Source: JAUVPY01 sp034412795 (GTDB taxonomy: Bacteria > Chloroflexota > Anaerolineae > 4572-78 > NAK82). From it: a DNA stretch of 64,000 nucleotides. Below are positions 25,625-34,407 of this stretch, piece after piece. Position 1 is the first letter of the stretch. Every line of letters starts with the position of its first letter. The translations under genes were made by a program, and so were the position numbers. The DNA lies in NCBI GenBank assembly GCA_034412795.1, contig DAOUMD010000132.1:34126-98125 (forward strand), in the 5' to 3' direction. The notes beneath the pieces were generated by a model. It had not been told where the DNA came from. It saw only the letters and a list, made by a program, of their open reading frames with translations, and did not search any database.

Positions 25625-26565
25625 GCCAAGCACCTTCACTCCAAGTCAATCTCTGCGGCGTCAGCCTGCCGAACCCGTTCGTGTTGGCGAGCGGAATTCT
25701 GGGGACCAGCCCCAGCCTGATAGTCCGGGCAGCGCAGCTCGGTGCCGGTGCGGTAACCGCCAAATCGGCCGGGCCGGTGCCCCGGAGCGGGCACCCCAAT
25801 CCGATTGTGATGGACTGGGGAGGTGGTCTGATCAACGCCGTGGGCCTGCCCAACCCAGGCGTAGAACGCCAGGTCGAACTGCTGGCCGAGGCCAAAGCAC
25901 AACTGGAGACGCTAGGCGTGCCGCTCATCGCCAGCATCTTTGGGGGCACACCCGAGGAATTCGCTAGAGTCGCCCGCACGGCGTTACAAGCCCATCCCGA
26001 CATCCTTGAACTCAACATCTCGTGTCCCAACGTCCACAACGAGTTCGGTGAACCCTTTGCAGCCAGTTGCACAGGTGCCGCAAGCGTGGTCGAGGCGGTG
26101 CGGCCTAGCTGCGACGTGCCTCTCTTCGTCAAACTGGCCCCCAACGTGCCCAACATCGGACGCATCGCTGCTGGTGTCGTCGCCGCTGGCGCCGACGGCA
26201 TCACGGCCATCAACACCATGCCCGGTATGGTCATCGACGTCGAGAGCGCGCGCCCGGTACTTAGTAACCGAAGCGGCGGCCTGAGCGGCCCGGCCATCCG
26301 GCCTATTGCCGTACGTTGTATCTACGAGATCGCGGAGGCTGTACCAGATGTGCCCATCATTGGCACGGGAGGTGTAGCAACCGGACGTGACGCGGCAGAA
26401 CTCATGATGGCGGGCGCGACGGCAGTAGGCGTCGGTACAGCAGTCTACCTGCGTGGACTCGAGGTCTTCCAACTTCTGACACGTGAACTGGCCGAGCTTC
26501 TGGTCACCCACGGCTACGTAAGGATAGAGGAAATGCGCGGTCTGGCCCACATAGCTTTCGAATGA
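25621..26565 (+). CDS. pyrD: Dihydroorotate dehydrogenase, class 1B catalytic subunit
   Basis: A 314-residue FMN protein that oxidises dihydroorotate to orotate. Class 1 features are present: NPFVLASGILGT, AVTAKSAGPVPR, and the active-site loop LNISCPNVHNEFG, where Cys is the catalytic base of class 1 enzymes (class 2 has Ser). FMN-binding features are VKLAPNV, GITAINTMPG and GTGGVATGRDA. The presence of pyrK downstream makes it class 1B, which passes electrons through FAD and 2Fe-2S to NAD. Its ATG overlaps the pyrFE stop by 4 nt (ATGA), implying translational coupling. Confidence 0.96.
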   Translation: MSQAPSLQVNLCGVSLPNPFVLASGILGTSPSLIVRAAQLGAGAVTAKSAGPVPRSGHPNPIVMDWGGGLINAVGLPNPGVERQVELLAEAKAQLETLGVPLIASIFGGTPEEFARVARTALQAHPDILELNISCPNVHNEFGEPFAASCTGAASVVEAVRPSCDVPLFVKLAPNVPNIGRIAAGVVAAGADGITAINTMPGMVIDVESARPVLSNRSGGLSGPAIRPIAVRCIYEIAEAVPDVPIIGTGGVATGRDAAELMMAGATAVGVGTAVYLRGLEVFQLLTRELAELLVTHGYVRIEEMRGLAHIAFE

Positions 26566-26659
26566 CCGCCGAGCGCCGAAATGATCCGTATCGCTCGCAT
26601 CTGACGGCTGTCGGCTGTCAGCGGTCTGCGATTGAGGCGTCAGGAAAGGAGATTCGGTT

Positions 26660-27442
26660 ATGACTACGTCAACCGCATACGACCTAAAACCGGCATTCCG
26701 GGCCCCAGGTCCGTTTGGCTGCTTGCCGCGCCCGGCTGTGATCCGGGACATTCGCGTTGAGAACTATCGCATCCAGACCTTCGTTCTGGATGCGTGCATG
26801 CCGCAGGCCCAGCCAGGCCAATTCGTGATGGCATGGCTCCCCGGCCTCGAAGAAGCCCCCTTCAGCCTGGCCTATCACGCACCGGTTACGCTCACGGTGG
26901 CACGGGTGGGACCTCTTACCGAGGCATTGCACCGTCTCACAGTTGGTGATCAACTGTGGCTGCGTGGTCCCTATGGTCAACCCTTTCGCCCGGAAACAGA
27001 GGTCCAATACCCCCTGCTCGTCGGAGGTGGCTACGGCGTCGCCCCCCTTGGCTTCCTGGCCGAAATGCTGCTGGCCCACGGTCAGGGCCCAATCGCGTTG
27101 ATTGGCGGGCGCACAGCCACTGACATCATCGGGATCGAACGTTTCCGACACCTCGGCGTGCCAACCATCATCACAACCGAAGATGGTTCGCTCGGCGAAG
27201 CCGGTCTCGTCACAGACCCGGTGGCGCGTCTGATATGTGCTGGCGAAGGCGACGCCCTCTACGGCGTGGGACCACATAGCCTGATCGAAGCACTCAAACG
27301 CATGGCAGAGGTACACACCGTGCCCACCCAACTCTCATGGGAAGGGTATATGGGCTGTGCCGTCGGCCTGTGCGGGATGTGTGAACACAGCGACGGCAAA
27401 CTTCTCTGCGTGGAAGGGCCGGTGCTGAGAATTGGCCGCTGA
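26660..27442 (+). CDS. pyrK: Dihydroorotate dehydrogenase electron-transfer subunit
   Basis: A 260-residue ferredoxin-NADP reductase-like protein. The FAD-binding region (QPGQFVMAWLPGLEEAPFSLA), the NAD-binding region (PLLVGGGYGVAPLGFLAEML) and a C-terminal 2Fe-2S cluster with four Cys (YMGCAVGLCGMCEHSDGKLLC) are visible. It accepts electrons from PyrD and reduces NAD. AGGAAAGGAG precedes ATG 26660. A 94-nt gap after pyrD holds a small palindromic repeat (CTGACGGC...GGCTGTCAG), the only sizeable spacer in the distal part of the operon. Confidence 0.94.
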   Translation: MTTSTAYDLKPAFRAPGPFGCLPRPAVIRDIRVENYRIQTFVLDACMPQAQPGQFVMAWLPGLEEAPFSLAYHAPVTLTVARVGPLTEALHRLTVGDQLWLRGPYGQPFRPETEVQYPLLVGGGYGVAPLGFLAEMLLAHGQGPIALIGGRTATDIIGIERFRHLGVPTIITTEDGSLGEAGLVTDPVARLICAGEGDALYGVGPHSLIEALKRMAEVHTVPTQLSWEGYMGCAVGLCGMCEHSDGKLLCVEGPVLRIGR

Positions 27443-27482
27443 ACTTATCGTCTGTATATGTTTCGTAAGAAATTCGTGTTAT

Positions 27483-27512
27483 TTGGTACATTGAGCCAAT
27501 CAATGGTATAAT
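27483..27512 (+). promoter_or_regulatory. Promoter candidate upstream of nhaA
   Basis: TTGGTA (27483-27488), an 18-nt spacer, then consensus TATAAT (27507-27512), about 95 nt before the nhaA start. Confidence 0.5.
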
Positions 27513-27607
27513 AGTACTAATCACCTAGATTTCCTCCGGCAATGTTGGGCTCTCATTCTGCAAAGCCGTCGGCTCCAATCCACACACCCTGACAGGATGC
27601 GTATTAT

Positions 27608-28951
27608 ATGGCACAGGCAAGATTGGATCGGAAGTCCTTCCGCGAGCCACCCATTGATCAAATCCTTCGCCCATTCCAGGAATTCTTCAAGATCGAGGCA
27701 TCAAGTGGCATCATTCTGTTGGCTTGCACCGCCGTTGCCCTCATCTGGGCCAACTCGCCGTGGGCCGACAGCTATTTCAACCTGCGGCTAGCCAAACTGA
27801 CCATTGATATCGGCGGCTTTGGCCTGTCCAAGCCCCTCATCCTGTGGATAAACGACGGGTTGATGGCCATCTTCTTCTTTCTGGTCGGACTGGAAATCAA
27901 ACGGGAGATACTCGTCGGCGAGCTGTCGTCACCGGGTAGGGCATCTCTTCCCTTTGCTGCAGCAATAGGTGGCATGTTAGTTCCAGCGGCTATCTACGCT
28001 CTCATCAACCGGAATGGGCCAGGCGCTGCCGGCTGGGGCATCCCTATGGCCACCGACATCGCCTTTGCTCTGGGCGTGCTAGCACTGCTGGGCAAACGCG
28101 TGCCACTATCATTGCGGATCTTCGTGACGGCACTGGCCATCGTCGATGACCTGGGCGCGGTGCTGGTAATTGCGCTGTTTTATACTTCCGAGATCACCTG
28201 GTCATGGCTAGCTATCGGCGGCGGATTCCTGCTGCTGATGATCCTCGCCAACTGGCTGGGGGCGAGGCGTCCGTTGGTCTACAGTCTGCTGGGTATTGGT
28301 CTGTGGTACGCCTTCCTGAAATCAGGTGTCCACGCGACCATCGCCGGCGTGCTGGCAGCTATGACCATTCCGGCAGCAGCGCGCATCAATACCAGACAAT
28401 TCGTGACATGGGGTCGGGAGGTGTTAGACGAATTCGATCACTGCTGCGCGGGCGACAGCAACCAAGACCATAAGACCACTCTCAGCCAACGCTCCCTGTT
28501 ACAAGCTATGGAAACGGCTGTGCACCACGCTGAAGCACCGCTGCAGCGCATCGAGCACGGGCTGGAGTATCCAGTGGCCTACGTGATCATGCCCATCTTC
28601 GCCTTGGCCAACGCCGGGGTACGCCTGGGCGGCGGCTCTAACCTGTTCCACCCCGTGAGCCTGGGCATCATCGCCGGGCTCATAGTGGGCAAACAACTGG
28701 GCATCACATTTTTCACCTGGCTGAATGTACGCTTAGGTCTGGCTACGCTGCCCGAAGGTGTCACCTGGCGCCACATCTACGGCGTTGGCTGGCTGACCGG
28801 CATGGGCTTCACTATGTCGCTGTTCGTAGCCGGCCTCGCCTTTGGAGTCAGCCCGCTGCTGGACACCGCCAAGATCGGCATTCTGACCGCATCGGCCATC
28901 GCCGGAGTCGTTGGCTGGCTGATCCTACAGCTAGGCCCAAACACCCGCTGA
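27608..28951 (+). CDS. nhaA: Na+/H+ antiporter NhaA
   Basis: A 447-residue NhaA-family antiporter exporting Na+ in exchange for H+. Signature segments include LWINDGLMAIFFFLVGLEIKRE, GIPMATDIAFALGVLALLG (the first ion-site Asp lies in the TDIAFALG region) and LAIVDDLGAVLVIALF with the paired Asp of the ion site. A hydrophilic loop of about 60 residues (RINTRQFVTWGREVLDEF...LLQAMETAVHHAE) separates the two halves, as in many Chloroflexota and actinobacterial NhaA proteins. It is preceded by its own promoter and followed by a convergent methyltransferase gene 8 nt away. Confidence 0.95.
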   Translation: MAQARLDRKSFREPPIDQILRPFQEFFKIEASSGIILLACTAVALIWANSPWADSYFNLRLAKLTIDIGGFGLSKPLILWINDGLMAIFFFLVGLEIKREILVGELSSPGRASLPFAAAIGGMLVPAAIYALINRNGPGAAGWGIPMATDIAFALGVLALLGKRVPLSLRIFVTALAIVDDLGAVLVIALFYTSEITWSWLAIGGGFLLLMILANWLGARRPLVYSLLGIGLWYAFLKSGVHATIAGVLAAMTIPAAARINTRQFVTWGREVLDEFDHCCAGDSNQDHKTTLSQRSLLQAMETAVHHAEAPLQRIEHGLEYPVAYVIMPIFALANAGVRLGGGSNLFHPVSLGIIAGLIVGKQLGITFFTWLNVRLGLATLPEGVTWRHIYGVGWLTGMGFTMSLFVAGLAFGVSPLLDTAKIGILTASAIAGVVGWLILQLGPNTR

Positions 28952-28959
28952 TCTGGGCA

Positions 28960-29598
28960 TTACCTTCTGACGACGACGGACTGGTAGAACAGCCCATCCT
29001 TGATCTCGTAACCATCAACGCCCGCCTTGGTCAGCAAGTCACGAATCTCTTCCGGGATGAAAGCGGCTCTGATTGAGGTGAAAAACCCTTCCCGGAGTGG
29101 TATCCAATACAGCCACCACACCCTCTTCAAATCGTGGATGAATAAGACACCCCCCGGCGCGACGGCTCGAAGTAGATTCTTGATAACCATCTCGGGTTCG
29201 TCCCAATGATGAAGCGAGTAGTTTGAATAAACCAGATCAAACTTGCCAAGACGGTCCAACAGCGCCGCGTCGGCGGCGTCCCCCTCGACAAAGTCGATCC
29301 GATCTCCCACCCCCTGGCTCTCAACTTCCTCCCTGGCCACGGTGATCATATCGGGCGACAGTTCGATGGCCGTAATGTTGACCTGAGGTATCGCCTGGGC
29401 AACTATGGCCGTCAAAATAGCCGGACCAGCGCCAACCTCAAGAAATCGGCCGTCGACTCCCAGATCGCCTATCCTGTCCGCAACCTCATGATACCCCCTC
29501 TGCATTATGGGTGATCTGGCGTGTTGCGCATAGGCCCGCGCGCTTTCTATCCCAGAAAGAGCCTCCTGGTGTTGCTGTTCTACAATCCGTTTCGGCAT
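28960..29598 (-). CDS. Class I SAM-dependent methyltransferase
   Basis: A 212-residue Rossmann-fold methyltransferase: motif I FLEVGAGPAILT, motif II acidic residue in ITAIELSPDMI, motif III VEGDAADA, motif IV FDLVYSNYSLHHWDEP, and post-motif LLRAVAPGGVLFIHDLKR. The C-terminal VWWLYWIPLREGFFTSIRAAF is hydrophobic and may form a substrate cap or touch the membrane. GAAAGGAG precedes ATG 29598. The substrate cannot be told; the ubiquinone/menaquinone-type methyltransferases are the nearest pattern. It converges with nhaA. Confidence 0.88.
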   Translation of the reverse strand: MPKRIVEQQHQEALSGIESARAYAQHARSPIMQRGYHEVADRIGDLGVDGRFLEVGAGPAILTAIVAQAIPQVNITAIELSPDMITVAREEVESQGVGDRIDFVEGDAADAALLDRLGKFDLVYSNYSLHHWDEPEMVIKNLLRAVAPGGVLFIHDLKRVWWLYWIPLREGFFTSIRAAFIPEEIRDLLTKAGVDGYEIKDGLFYQSVVVRR

Positions 29599-29818
29599 GG
29601 ATCGCTCCTTTCAATACCGCATACGATGTCCTCAACCGCTTCGTTGTGTGAGGTCGCTGCTCCTAACAATCATCTGATCTCAATATACCGAAAGCTTGTG
29701 AAGAAATTATGGAGGGGTATGGGACTTGTGGTGAAGTTATGCTTTGAGATGCTCACTCCACGACTTTGCAACAAGTGTGTCCTCCACTTAGAATCCTAGT
29801 GACGACTCAGGCTGGATA

Positions 29819-29916
29819 ACCCTTGCGAAGGTTTTGTGAGAATTTTTAGGATTGGAGTGCCTTTGCCTAACCGAATATGCCCCGTTAACAGAGTTATACG
29901 TAACCTTCGCAAGGGT
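29819..29916. repeat. Inverted repeat ACCCTTGCGAAGGTT
   Basis: ACCCTTGCGAAGGTT (29819-29833) and AACCTTCGCAAGGGT (29902-29916) are perfect 15-bp inverted copies 68 bp apart; each is itself nearly palindromic around TTCGCAA. This is typical of a short MITE-like element. It lies in the 424-bp gap between the methyltransferase and the TIR gene, which holds no other supported gene. Confidence 0.65.
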
Positions 29917-29983
29917 GGCTGAGCAGTTACGAATCCTATTGATATTCCTGCTCAAATATGATAATATGTGAGCATAAAAAAGA

Positions 29984-30004
29984 CCTGCGAATCGGATTCG
30001 CAGG
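29984..30004 (+). promoter_or_regulatory. Perfect palindrome just upstream of the TIR gene
   Basis: CCTGCGAATC and GATTCGCAGG flank a single G, preceded by AAAAAAGA, ending 18 nt before ATG 30023. It could be an operator or an RNA hairpin controlling translation; as a terminator it lacks a T tract. Confidence 0.4.
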
Positions 30005-30022
30005 CTGACGTCGGAGTCGTCT

Positions 30023-30799
30023 ATGAACCGCCTACCGGCCGATACACCTTCCGAATCCTCCCAGCCAGGGGATGAATTCCACTACGACGCCTTCATCAGC
30101 TACAGCCACAAAGACAGTGCCTGGGTGCGTAATGTGCTGCTGCCGCGGCTTGAAGGCGAGGGGCTGCGCGTCTGCATCGACACCCGTGATTTTGAGGTCG
30201 GCGTCCCCAGCCTGGTCAACATGGAAAACGCGGTTGATCAGAGCCGCAAGACCTTGTTGGTTCTGACCCCCAACTGGCTGTCCAGCGAGTGGACTGCATT
30301 TGAGGCGCTGCTGGTCCAGACCGAGGACCCGGCCGGCCGGGGACGGCGCATCCTGCCGCTCATGGTGCGGGACTGTCAGGACCAACTCCCCAAACGCTTG
30401 AAGATGTTCACCTATCTGGACCTCACCGATCCAACCCAACTCGATTCCCAGATGGAGCGACTGGTGACGGCGATCCGCGCCGCGCCGTCCCCGCCACCTC
30501 GTGAGCCATCTCCTGCCCCAAAACCCCCCCCTCCCGCCCGCCCATCCAGCAGGGACTTCAACCTGGAGCGGGGCCTGGCTGCGTTGGGCCAGCTTCTGGC
30601 CCATGCCGACGCCGATACCCGGCTGGCCTTCTCCGTGCTCGAGTCGCGCCTCCTGGACAATATGAAGGACGAGCGACTGTACGGCTCGACGGAGACCATC
30701 CGGGCCGAGCGAGCGCGCATTGTGGCGGAGCTGAACCGGCTGGCGTTGGATCACGTGGGGCGAAGCTTCAACGAGTTGTGCGGAGGAACATGGTATTGA
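30023..30799 (+). CDS. TIR domain protein with effector-associated (EAD-like) C-terminus
   Basis: A 258-residue protein. Residues 20-150 are a TIR domain: YDAFISYSHKD box 1, RDFEVGVPSLVNMENAVDQSRKTLLVLTPNWLSSEWTAFE with Glu 94 at the NADase catalytic position, and a later box around FTYLDLTD. A Pro-rich linker (155-175) leads to a helical domain (179-253: LERGLAALGQLLAHAD...TIRAERARIVAELNRLALDHVGRSFNELC) of the kind found at the ends of TIR, caspase, trypsin and NTPase proteins in Chloroflexota and cyanobacteria (EAD-like). The expected role is NAD cleavage or signalling when recruited by a partner carrying a matching adaptor. The neighbouring kinase/FGE-fold protein is 181 nt downstream on the same strand. 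Confidence 0.9.
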   Translation: MNRLPADTPSESSQPGDEFHYDAFISYSHKDSAWVRNVLLPRLEGEGLRVCIDTRDFEVGVPSLVNMENAVDQSRKTLLVLTPNWLSSEWTAFEALLVQTEDPAGRGRRILPLMVRDCQDQLPKRLKMFTYLDLTDPTQLDSQMERLVTAIRAAPSPPPREPSPAPKPPPPARPSSRDFNLERGLAALGQLLAHADADTRLAFSVLESRLLDNMKDERLYGSTETIRAERARIVAELNRLALDHVGRSFNELCGGTWY

Positions 30800-30980
30800 C
30801 ATGTGCTGAATAATGTTGTAAAATGGCATTATTGAGATAATTATAATCCCATTAATCGATTTATCCGAGTTAACTCATCCTTGCTGCTGAAAGTCAGTTC
30901 AGCGTAGGGTTGTCAGCGTAATGGATTGTTTTAACTGTTCCTTAACTGTGTTTACATACTGACTGAGTGGAGACTCTCAT

Positions 30981-33860
30981 ATGCCTCAATCTCGACGAGA
31001 CCTGGTTGGATACGTTTTCGGTGGCCGCTATCAAATCGAAGACTGGATTGCACAAGGCGGTATGTCCACCGTATTCAAGGCCTGTGATCCCAATCTGAAA
31101 CGTACCGTCGCCGTCAAGCTGATCCACCCCCACCTATCCGACGACCCCGAATTCGTACAGCGCTTCGAGCAAGAAGCGGCCGTCGTCGCTCAACTGCGCC
31201 ATCCCAATATCATCCAGGTGTACGACTTTGATCATGACGGCGACGTCTACTACATAGTGCTGGAATATGTGCCGGGTGAAACCCTGCAGGACCGGCTCAA
31301 AGCACTCAACGCTGCCGGCCGACGGTTGCCGTTGGCTATTACTATCCAAATTATGGCTACCATGTGTGATGCGATTGCCTACGCACACCACCGGAGTATG
31401 ATCCACCGCGACCTCAAGCCAGCCAATGTTATGCTCAACCACCAAGGGGAACCTATTTTGATGGACTTTGGCGTGGCCAAAATGCTGGGTGAGTCGCACT
31501 TCACCGCCACCGGGACTGTGATCGGCACCGCCTTATACATGTCGCCCGAGCAGGCGCGCGGTGAGCGTCTCGATACACGCACAGACATCTATTCACTCGG
31601 CGTCATGCTGTTTGAGATGATCACCGGCCAGCCCCCCTTTGAAGGCGACTCGGCGGTGGCTGTCCTGATGAAGCACGTCAACGAGCCGGTGCCCGATGCG
31701 CGGCAGCTCAACGCTGATATCCCGGATGAATTGGTGGTAGTGATTGAGAGAGCTCTGGCCAAAGACCCGGCCGAGCGCTATCAGACTGCGGCTCAGATGG
31801 CCGCAGCATTGCGGGCAGTTGAGATACACCGCCGAGCGCCAGTGCAACCCATCTCGTCGGAGGTGTCGAGTCAAGCATCAATCGGCCAGCCCCCTATGCC
31901 TTCAGCATCGGCCGGCAGGCCGGCCCAAACAGCTAAAAAGCGCAAGTGGCTTCCGTGGCTGGTCGGCGCAGCGGCCGCCTTGATTCTGTTCCTGGCGCTG
32001 GGGATCGGTGTGCTCTATGTGGCCTGGCAATTTGTTCGCCCCACAATCCTGGCTGGAGCTGCGAATCTCCCTGCGGCCGATGGTATGGTGAGGATAAACG
32101 AGGGCGTCTATTTGGTCGGCCTGGATGCGCCGGATGACCAGCATACCATCCCCCAGCAGATCGAATTGGGCGAATTCTGGATCGACCAATACGAAGTGAT
32201 GAACGTTCAGTATGCTGAGTTTCTGTCTGATAGCGGCCGTCCGCCACCGGTGTATTGGCCGGAAGGCAAAATACCACCGGGCCAGGAATCTCACCCTGTC
32301 AAAGGAATCACTTGGGAGCTGGCCGCAACCTATTGCGAGTGGGCAAACAAGCGCTTGCCGACCGAGGCCGAATGGGAGGTTGCGGCCCGAGGGCCACAGG
32401 GCTTACTTTACCCGTGGGGAGATGACGAGAACTCCATCGAACTCCCCCGGAGCGAGACGTATGCTATCGGCAGTGTCCCCTCTAACCAGAGTCCCTTTGG
32501 CGCTTTTGACATGGCCGGCAATGTCTGGGAATGGGTGGCAGACCCCTACGTGCCGATCGTGGCCGGTCACCGGCTGCTGCGAGGGGGTGCTTACGGGTTC
32601 CTGAAGGATATGGCTTACCGTCTTGAGGGTGACCCCAATGTGCCAACTATGATTGCCAGCGCGGGTATTCGCTGCGCCGCCGACCAGGTTACCGGAGGAA
32701 CAGAAACTGAGGAACGGGCGATGCTGGCCCCATTGACAAGGGGCGTGCTGTTTCGCGACGAGTTTTCCGATCCTAACAGCGGCTGGCCGACAGGGGAACA
32801 CGAACACCAGCAATTTGGCTACCATCCTGCAGCCTTTTATCACCTGGAGGTGAATGCTCCCAACGACAGCCTGACGATCTTTCGAGGGCTGAGTTATGGT
32901 GACGTCACCGCTGAGGTTGAGGTTCTGGTGGATCACACCGACACGGAGAGCGGTGATTTCCGTTACGGTCTGGCCGTTCGCCGGTCGGAGGACGGGTACT
33001 ACGCCTTCACCGTCTCCCCTCGAACCGGAGCCTGGCAGGCCATCAAGGGTTCTCCTAGTGGTGTGGAGGTTCTGGCGGAAGGGACGAACGACTCAATCCG
33101 AGGCTTTTTGACCACCGACGCCCTGCGGGTGGTTGCCGAGGGCTCCGATTTCAAATTCTATGTCAATGACCAGATCGTCACCCAGGTGAGTGATCCGGAT
33201 TACGACAGCGGGGACATAGGCTTCCTCGTCGAGACATTTGACGAGACTTTGGTGCACGTGCACTACGCCTCGCTGATCGTACGGGAGATTGATCCGCATG
33301 AGGCGAGCCGCTTTTCTCACGACGACTTCACCGATCCCAACAGCGGCTGGCCGACGTTAAGCCAGGATAACCACACGTTTGGCTATCATCCCCCCGACTA
33401 CTACCACGTCGAGGTCAGCGCACCCGATGACCTGGTGACAGTTTCCCGGGAGCCGAGTTTCGACGACGTCACCGTGGAAACTGAAGTCTTTGTGGATCAT
33501 ACCGACACCGAGAGCGGCAGTTTCCGCTACGGTCTGGCTTTTCGCCGGTCGGGGGACGAATACTATGCCTTCACGATCTCCCCTCGCACCAAAAGCTGGT
33601 ACGTGCTCAAAAGTTCTCCAACCGGACTGGAGGTGCTGGCAGAGGGCCCTCAGGACTCGGTCCAGGGCCTGACGGCCTCCGACACTTTGCACATAGAAGC
33701 TACCGGTCCTGAATTTACCTTCTACATCAACGGTCAGGCTGTTGCTCAGGTCAGTGACCCGGACTACACGAGTGGTGACGTGGGCTTCATCGTGGAGACA
33801 TTTGACGAGTCTTTGGCACATATTCACTATGGTTCGCTGACGATCCAGGCCAGCGAATGA
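30981..33860 (+). CDS. Ser/Thr kinase - TM - FGE-fold - twin beta-domain receptor
   Basis: A 959-residue protein. Residues 17-280 are a PknB-like kinase (Lys 46 in VAVKLI, HRDLKPANV with Asp 144, DFGVA, SPEQ). A single TM (about 324-348) follows. Residues 365-570 have a formylglycine-generating-enzyme/SUMF1 fold (YPWGDDENS, FGAFDMAGNVWEWVAD, RGGAYGF, AGIRCA), but the paired oxidase Cys residues are not seen, so it is a binding rather than oxidising version. Residues 590-770 and 785-957 are two similar beta-sandwich (LamG/DUF1080-like) repeats starting DEFSDPNSGWPT and DDFTDPNSGWPT. It reads as a transmembrane receptor kinase with an outer ligand-binding array. The long 5' gap (30800-30980) and terminator at 33883 make it a single-gene unit. 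Confidence 0.92.
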   Translation: MPQSRRDLVGYVFGGRYQIEDWIAQGGMSTVFKACDPNLKRTVAVKLIHPHLSDDPEFVQRFEQEAAVVAQLRHPNIIQVYDFDHDGDVYYIVLEYVPGETLQDRLKALNAAGRRLPLAITIQIMATMCDAIAYAHHRSMIHRDLKPANVMLNHQGEPILMDFGVAKMLGESHFTATGTVIGTALYMSPEQARGERLDTRTDIYSLGVMLFEMITGQPPFEGDSAVAVLMKHVNEPVPDARQLNADIPDELVVVIERALAKDPAERYQTAAQMAAALRAVEIHRRAPVQPISSEVSSQASIGQPPMPSASAGRPAQTAKKRKWLPWLVGAAAALILFLALGIGVLYVAWQFVRPTILAGAANLPAADGMVRINEGVYLVGLDAPDDQHTIPQQIELGEFWIDQYEVMNVQYAEFLSDSGRPPPVYWPEGKIPPGQESHPVKGITWELAATYCEWANKRLPTEAEWEVAARGPQGLLYPWGDDENSIELPRSETYAIGSVPSNQSPFGAFDMAGNVWEWVADPYVPIVAGHRLLRGGAYGFLKDMAYRLEGDPNVPTMIASAGIRCAADQVTGGTETEERAMLAPLTRGVLFRDEFSDPNSGWPTGEHEHQQFGYHPAAFYHLEVNAPNDSLTIFRGLSYGDVTAEVEVLVDHTDTESGDFRYGLAVRRSEDGYYAFTVSPRTGAWQAIKGSPSGVEVLAEGTNDSIRGFLTTDALRVVAEGSDFKFYVNDQIVTQVSDPDYDSGDIGFLVETFDETLVHVHYASLIVREIDPHEASRFSHDDFTDPNSGWPTLSQDNHTFGYHPPDYYHVEVSAPDDLVTVSREPSFDDVTVETEVFVDHTDTESGSFRYGLAFRRSGDEYYAFTISPRTKSWYVLKSSPTGLEVLAEGPQDSVQGLTASDTLHIEATGPEFTFYINGQAVAQVSDPDYTSGDVGFIVETFDESLAHIHYGSLTIQASE

Positions 33861-33882
33861 TGCCGGTTTGAGAAGAAAAAGA

Positions 33883-33918
33883 AACCTCGGAGGGTTGCAA
33901 GCATAACCCTCCGAGGTT
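33883..33918 (+). terminator. Terminator-like hairpin after the receptor kinase gene
   Basis: AACCTCGGAGGGTT and AACCCTCCGAGGTT form a perfect 14-bp stem with an 8-nt loop, 22 nt after the stop of the kinase gene. The 3' flank CTGTTGTTGG is a weak T tract. The upstream AAGAAAAAGA would serve as T-rich flank for the opposite strand, so it may work in both directions with the convergent small gene. Confidence 0.65.
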
Positions 33919-33931
33919 CTGTTGTTGGCAA

Positions 33932-34084
33932 TCACGATCGGGCAAAGAAGAATAACAGACTTCTCAAAACCGACGCCGGCGCACCGCTTTTCTTGGTGAC
34001 TGAGAACCGGCGGGCCCTTTTCGCATCGCGGACCCTATCTGCGTATACCGCGTTTGCCAGCTCTGGAAGGACAAGGTCGGACAT
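33932..34084 (-). CDS. Small basic hypothetical protein (50 aa)
   Basis: The open frame extends to 34138, but ATG 34084 has GGGAGATTCAAG directly upstream and gives a 50-residue protein starting MSDLVLPELANAVYADRVRD and ending in a hydrophobic SVLRSLLFFFARS. It is basic in the middle (RDAKRARRFSVTKKSG). I do not recognise it. It is convergent with the receptor kinase gene across a shared hairpin. Confidence 0.45.
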   Translation of the reverse strand: MSDLVLPELANAVYADRVRDAKRARRFSVTKKSGAPASVLRSLLFFFARS

Positions 34085-34372
34085 CTTGAATCTCCCTTCA
34101 TTGGGCGTCGTGGTGAGGTGCCCTCGCTGCACCAACAAAAAAAGGGCACCACAATGGCTATTACCAGGTGTCCTTCTTCCACGCCGACGGGGTTAGCTGA
34201 CGGGCTTGGGCTGAAGAAGCTAGCCCTACGGCACTCATGTCGACTCGCCCCTGAGTTTTGGGTCCCCCGTTGCCTTCGGCATTAGGCGGTGAGCTATGCA
34301 ATTATCGGCTCGCATGATACCCTGATTTGTTCGGTTTGTCAATTTCGGCGATGTCAAAATGCCATCCAGATT

Positions 34373-34401
34373 TTGACAGGGGGGCGCCATCCTGCTATAA
34401 T
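34373..34401 (+). promoter_or_regulatory. Consensus sigma-70 promoter
   Basis: TTGACA (34373-34378), a 17-nt spacer, then TATAAT (34396-34401), a perfect match to the housekeeping consensus. No plus-strand protein gene follows; the expected transcript runs straight into the hairpin at 34442-34481. Confidence 0.7.
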
Positions 34402-34407
34402 ACAGAC

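Noticed and set aside
30032..30829. Long minus-strand frame opposite the TIR gene
   Set aside because: It is an antisense shadow of the TIR coding region; the plus-strand frame has clear TIR motifs and the antisense one has none.
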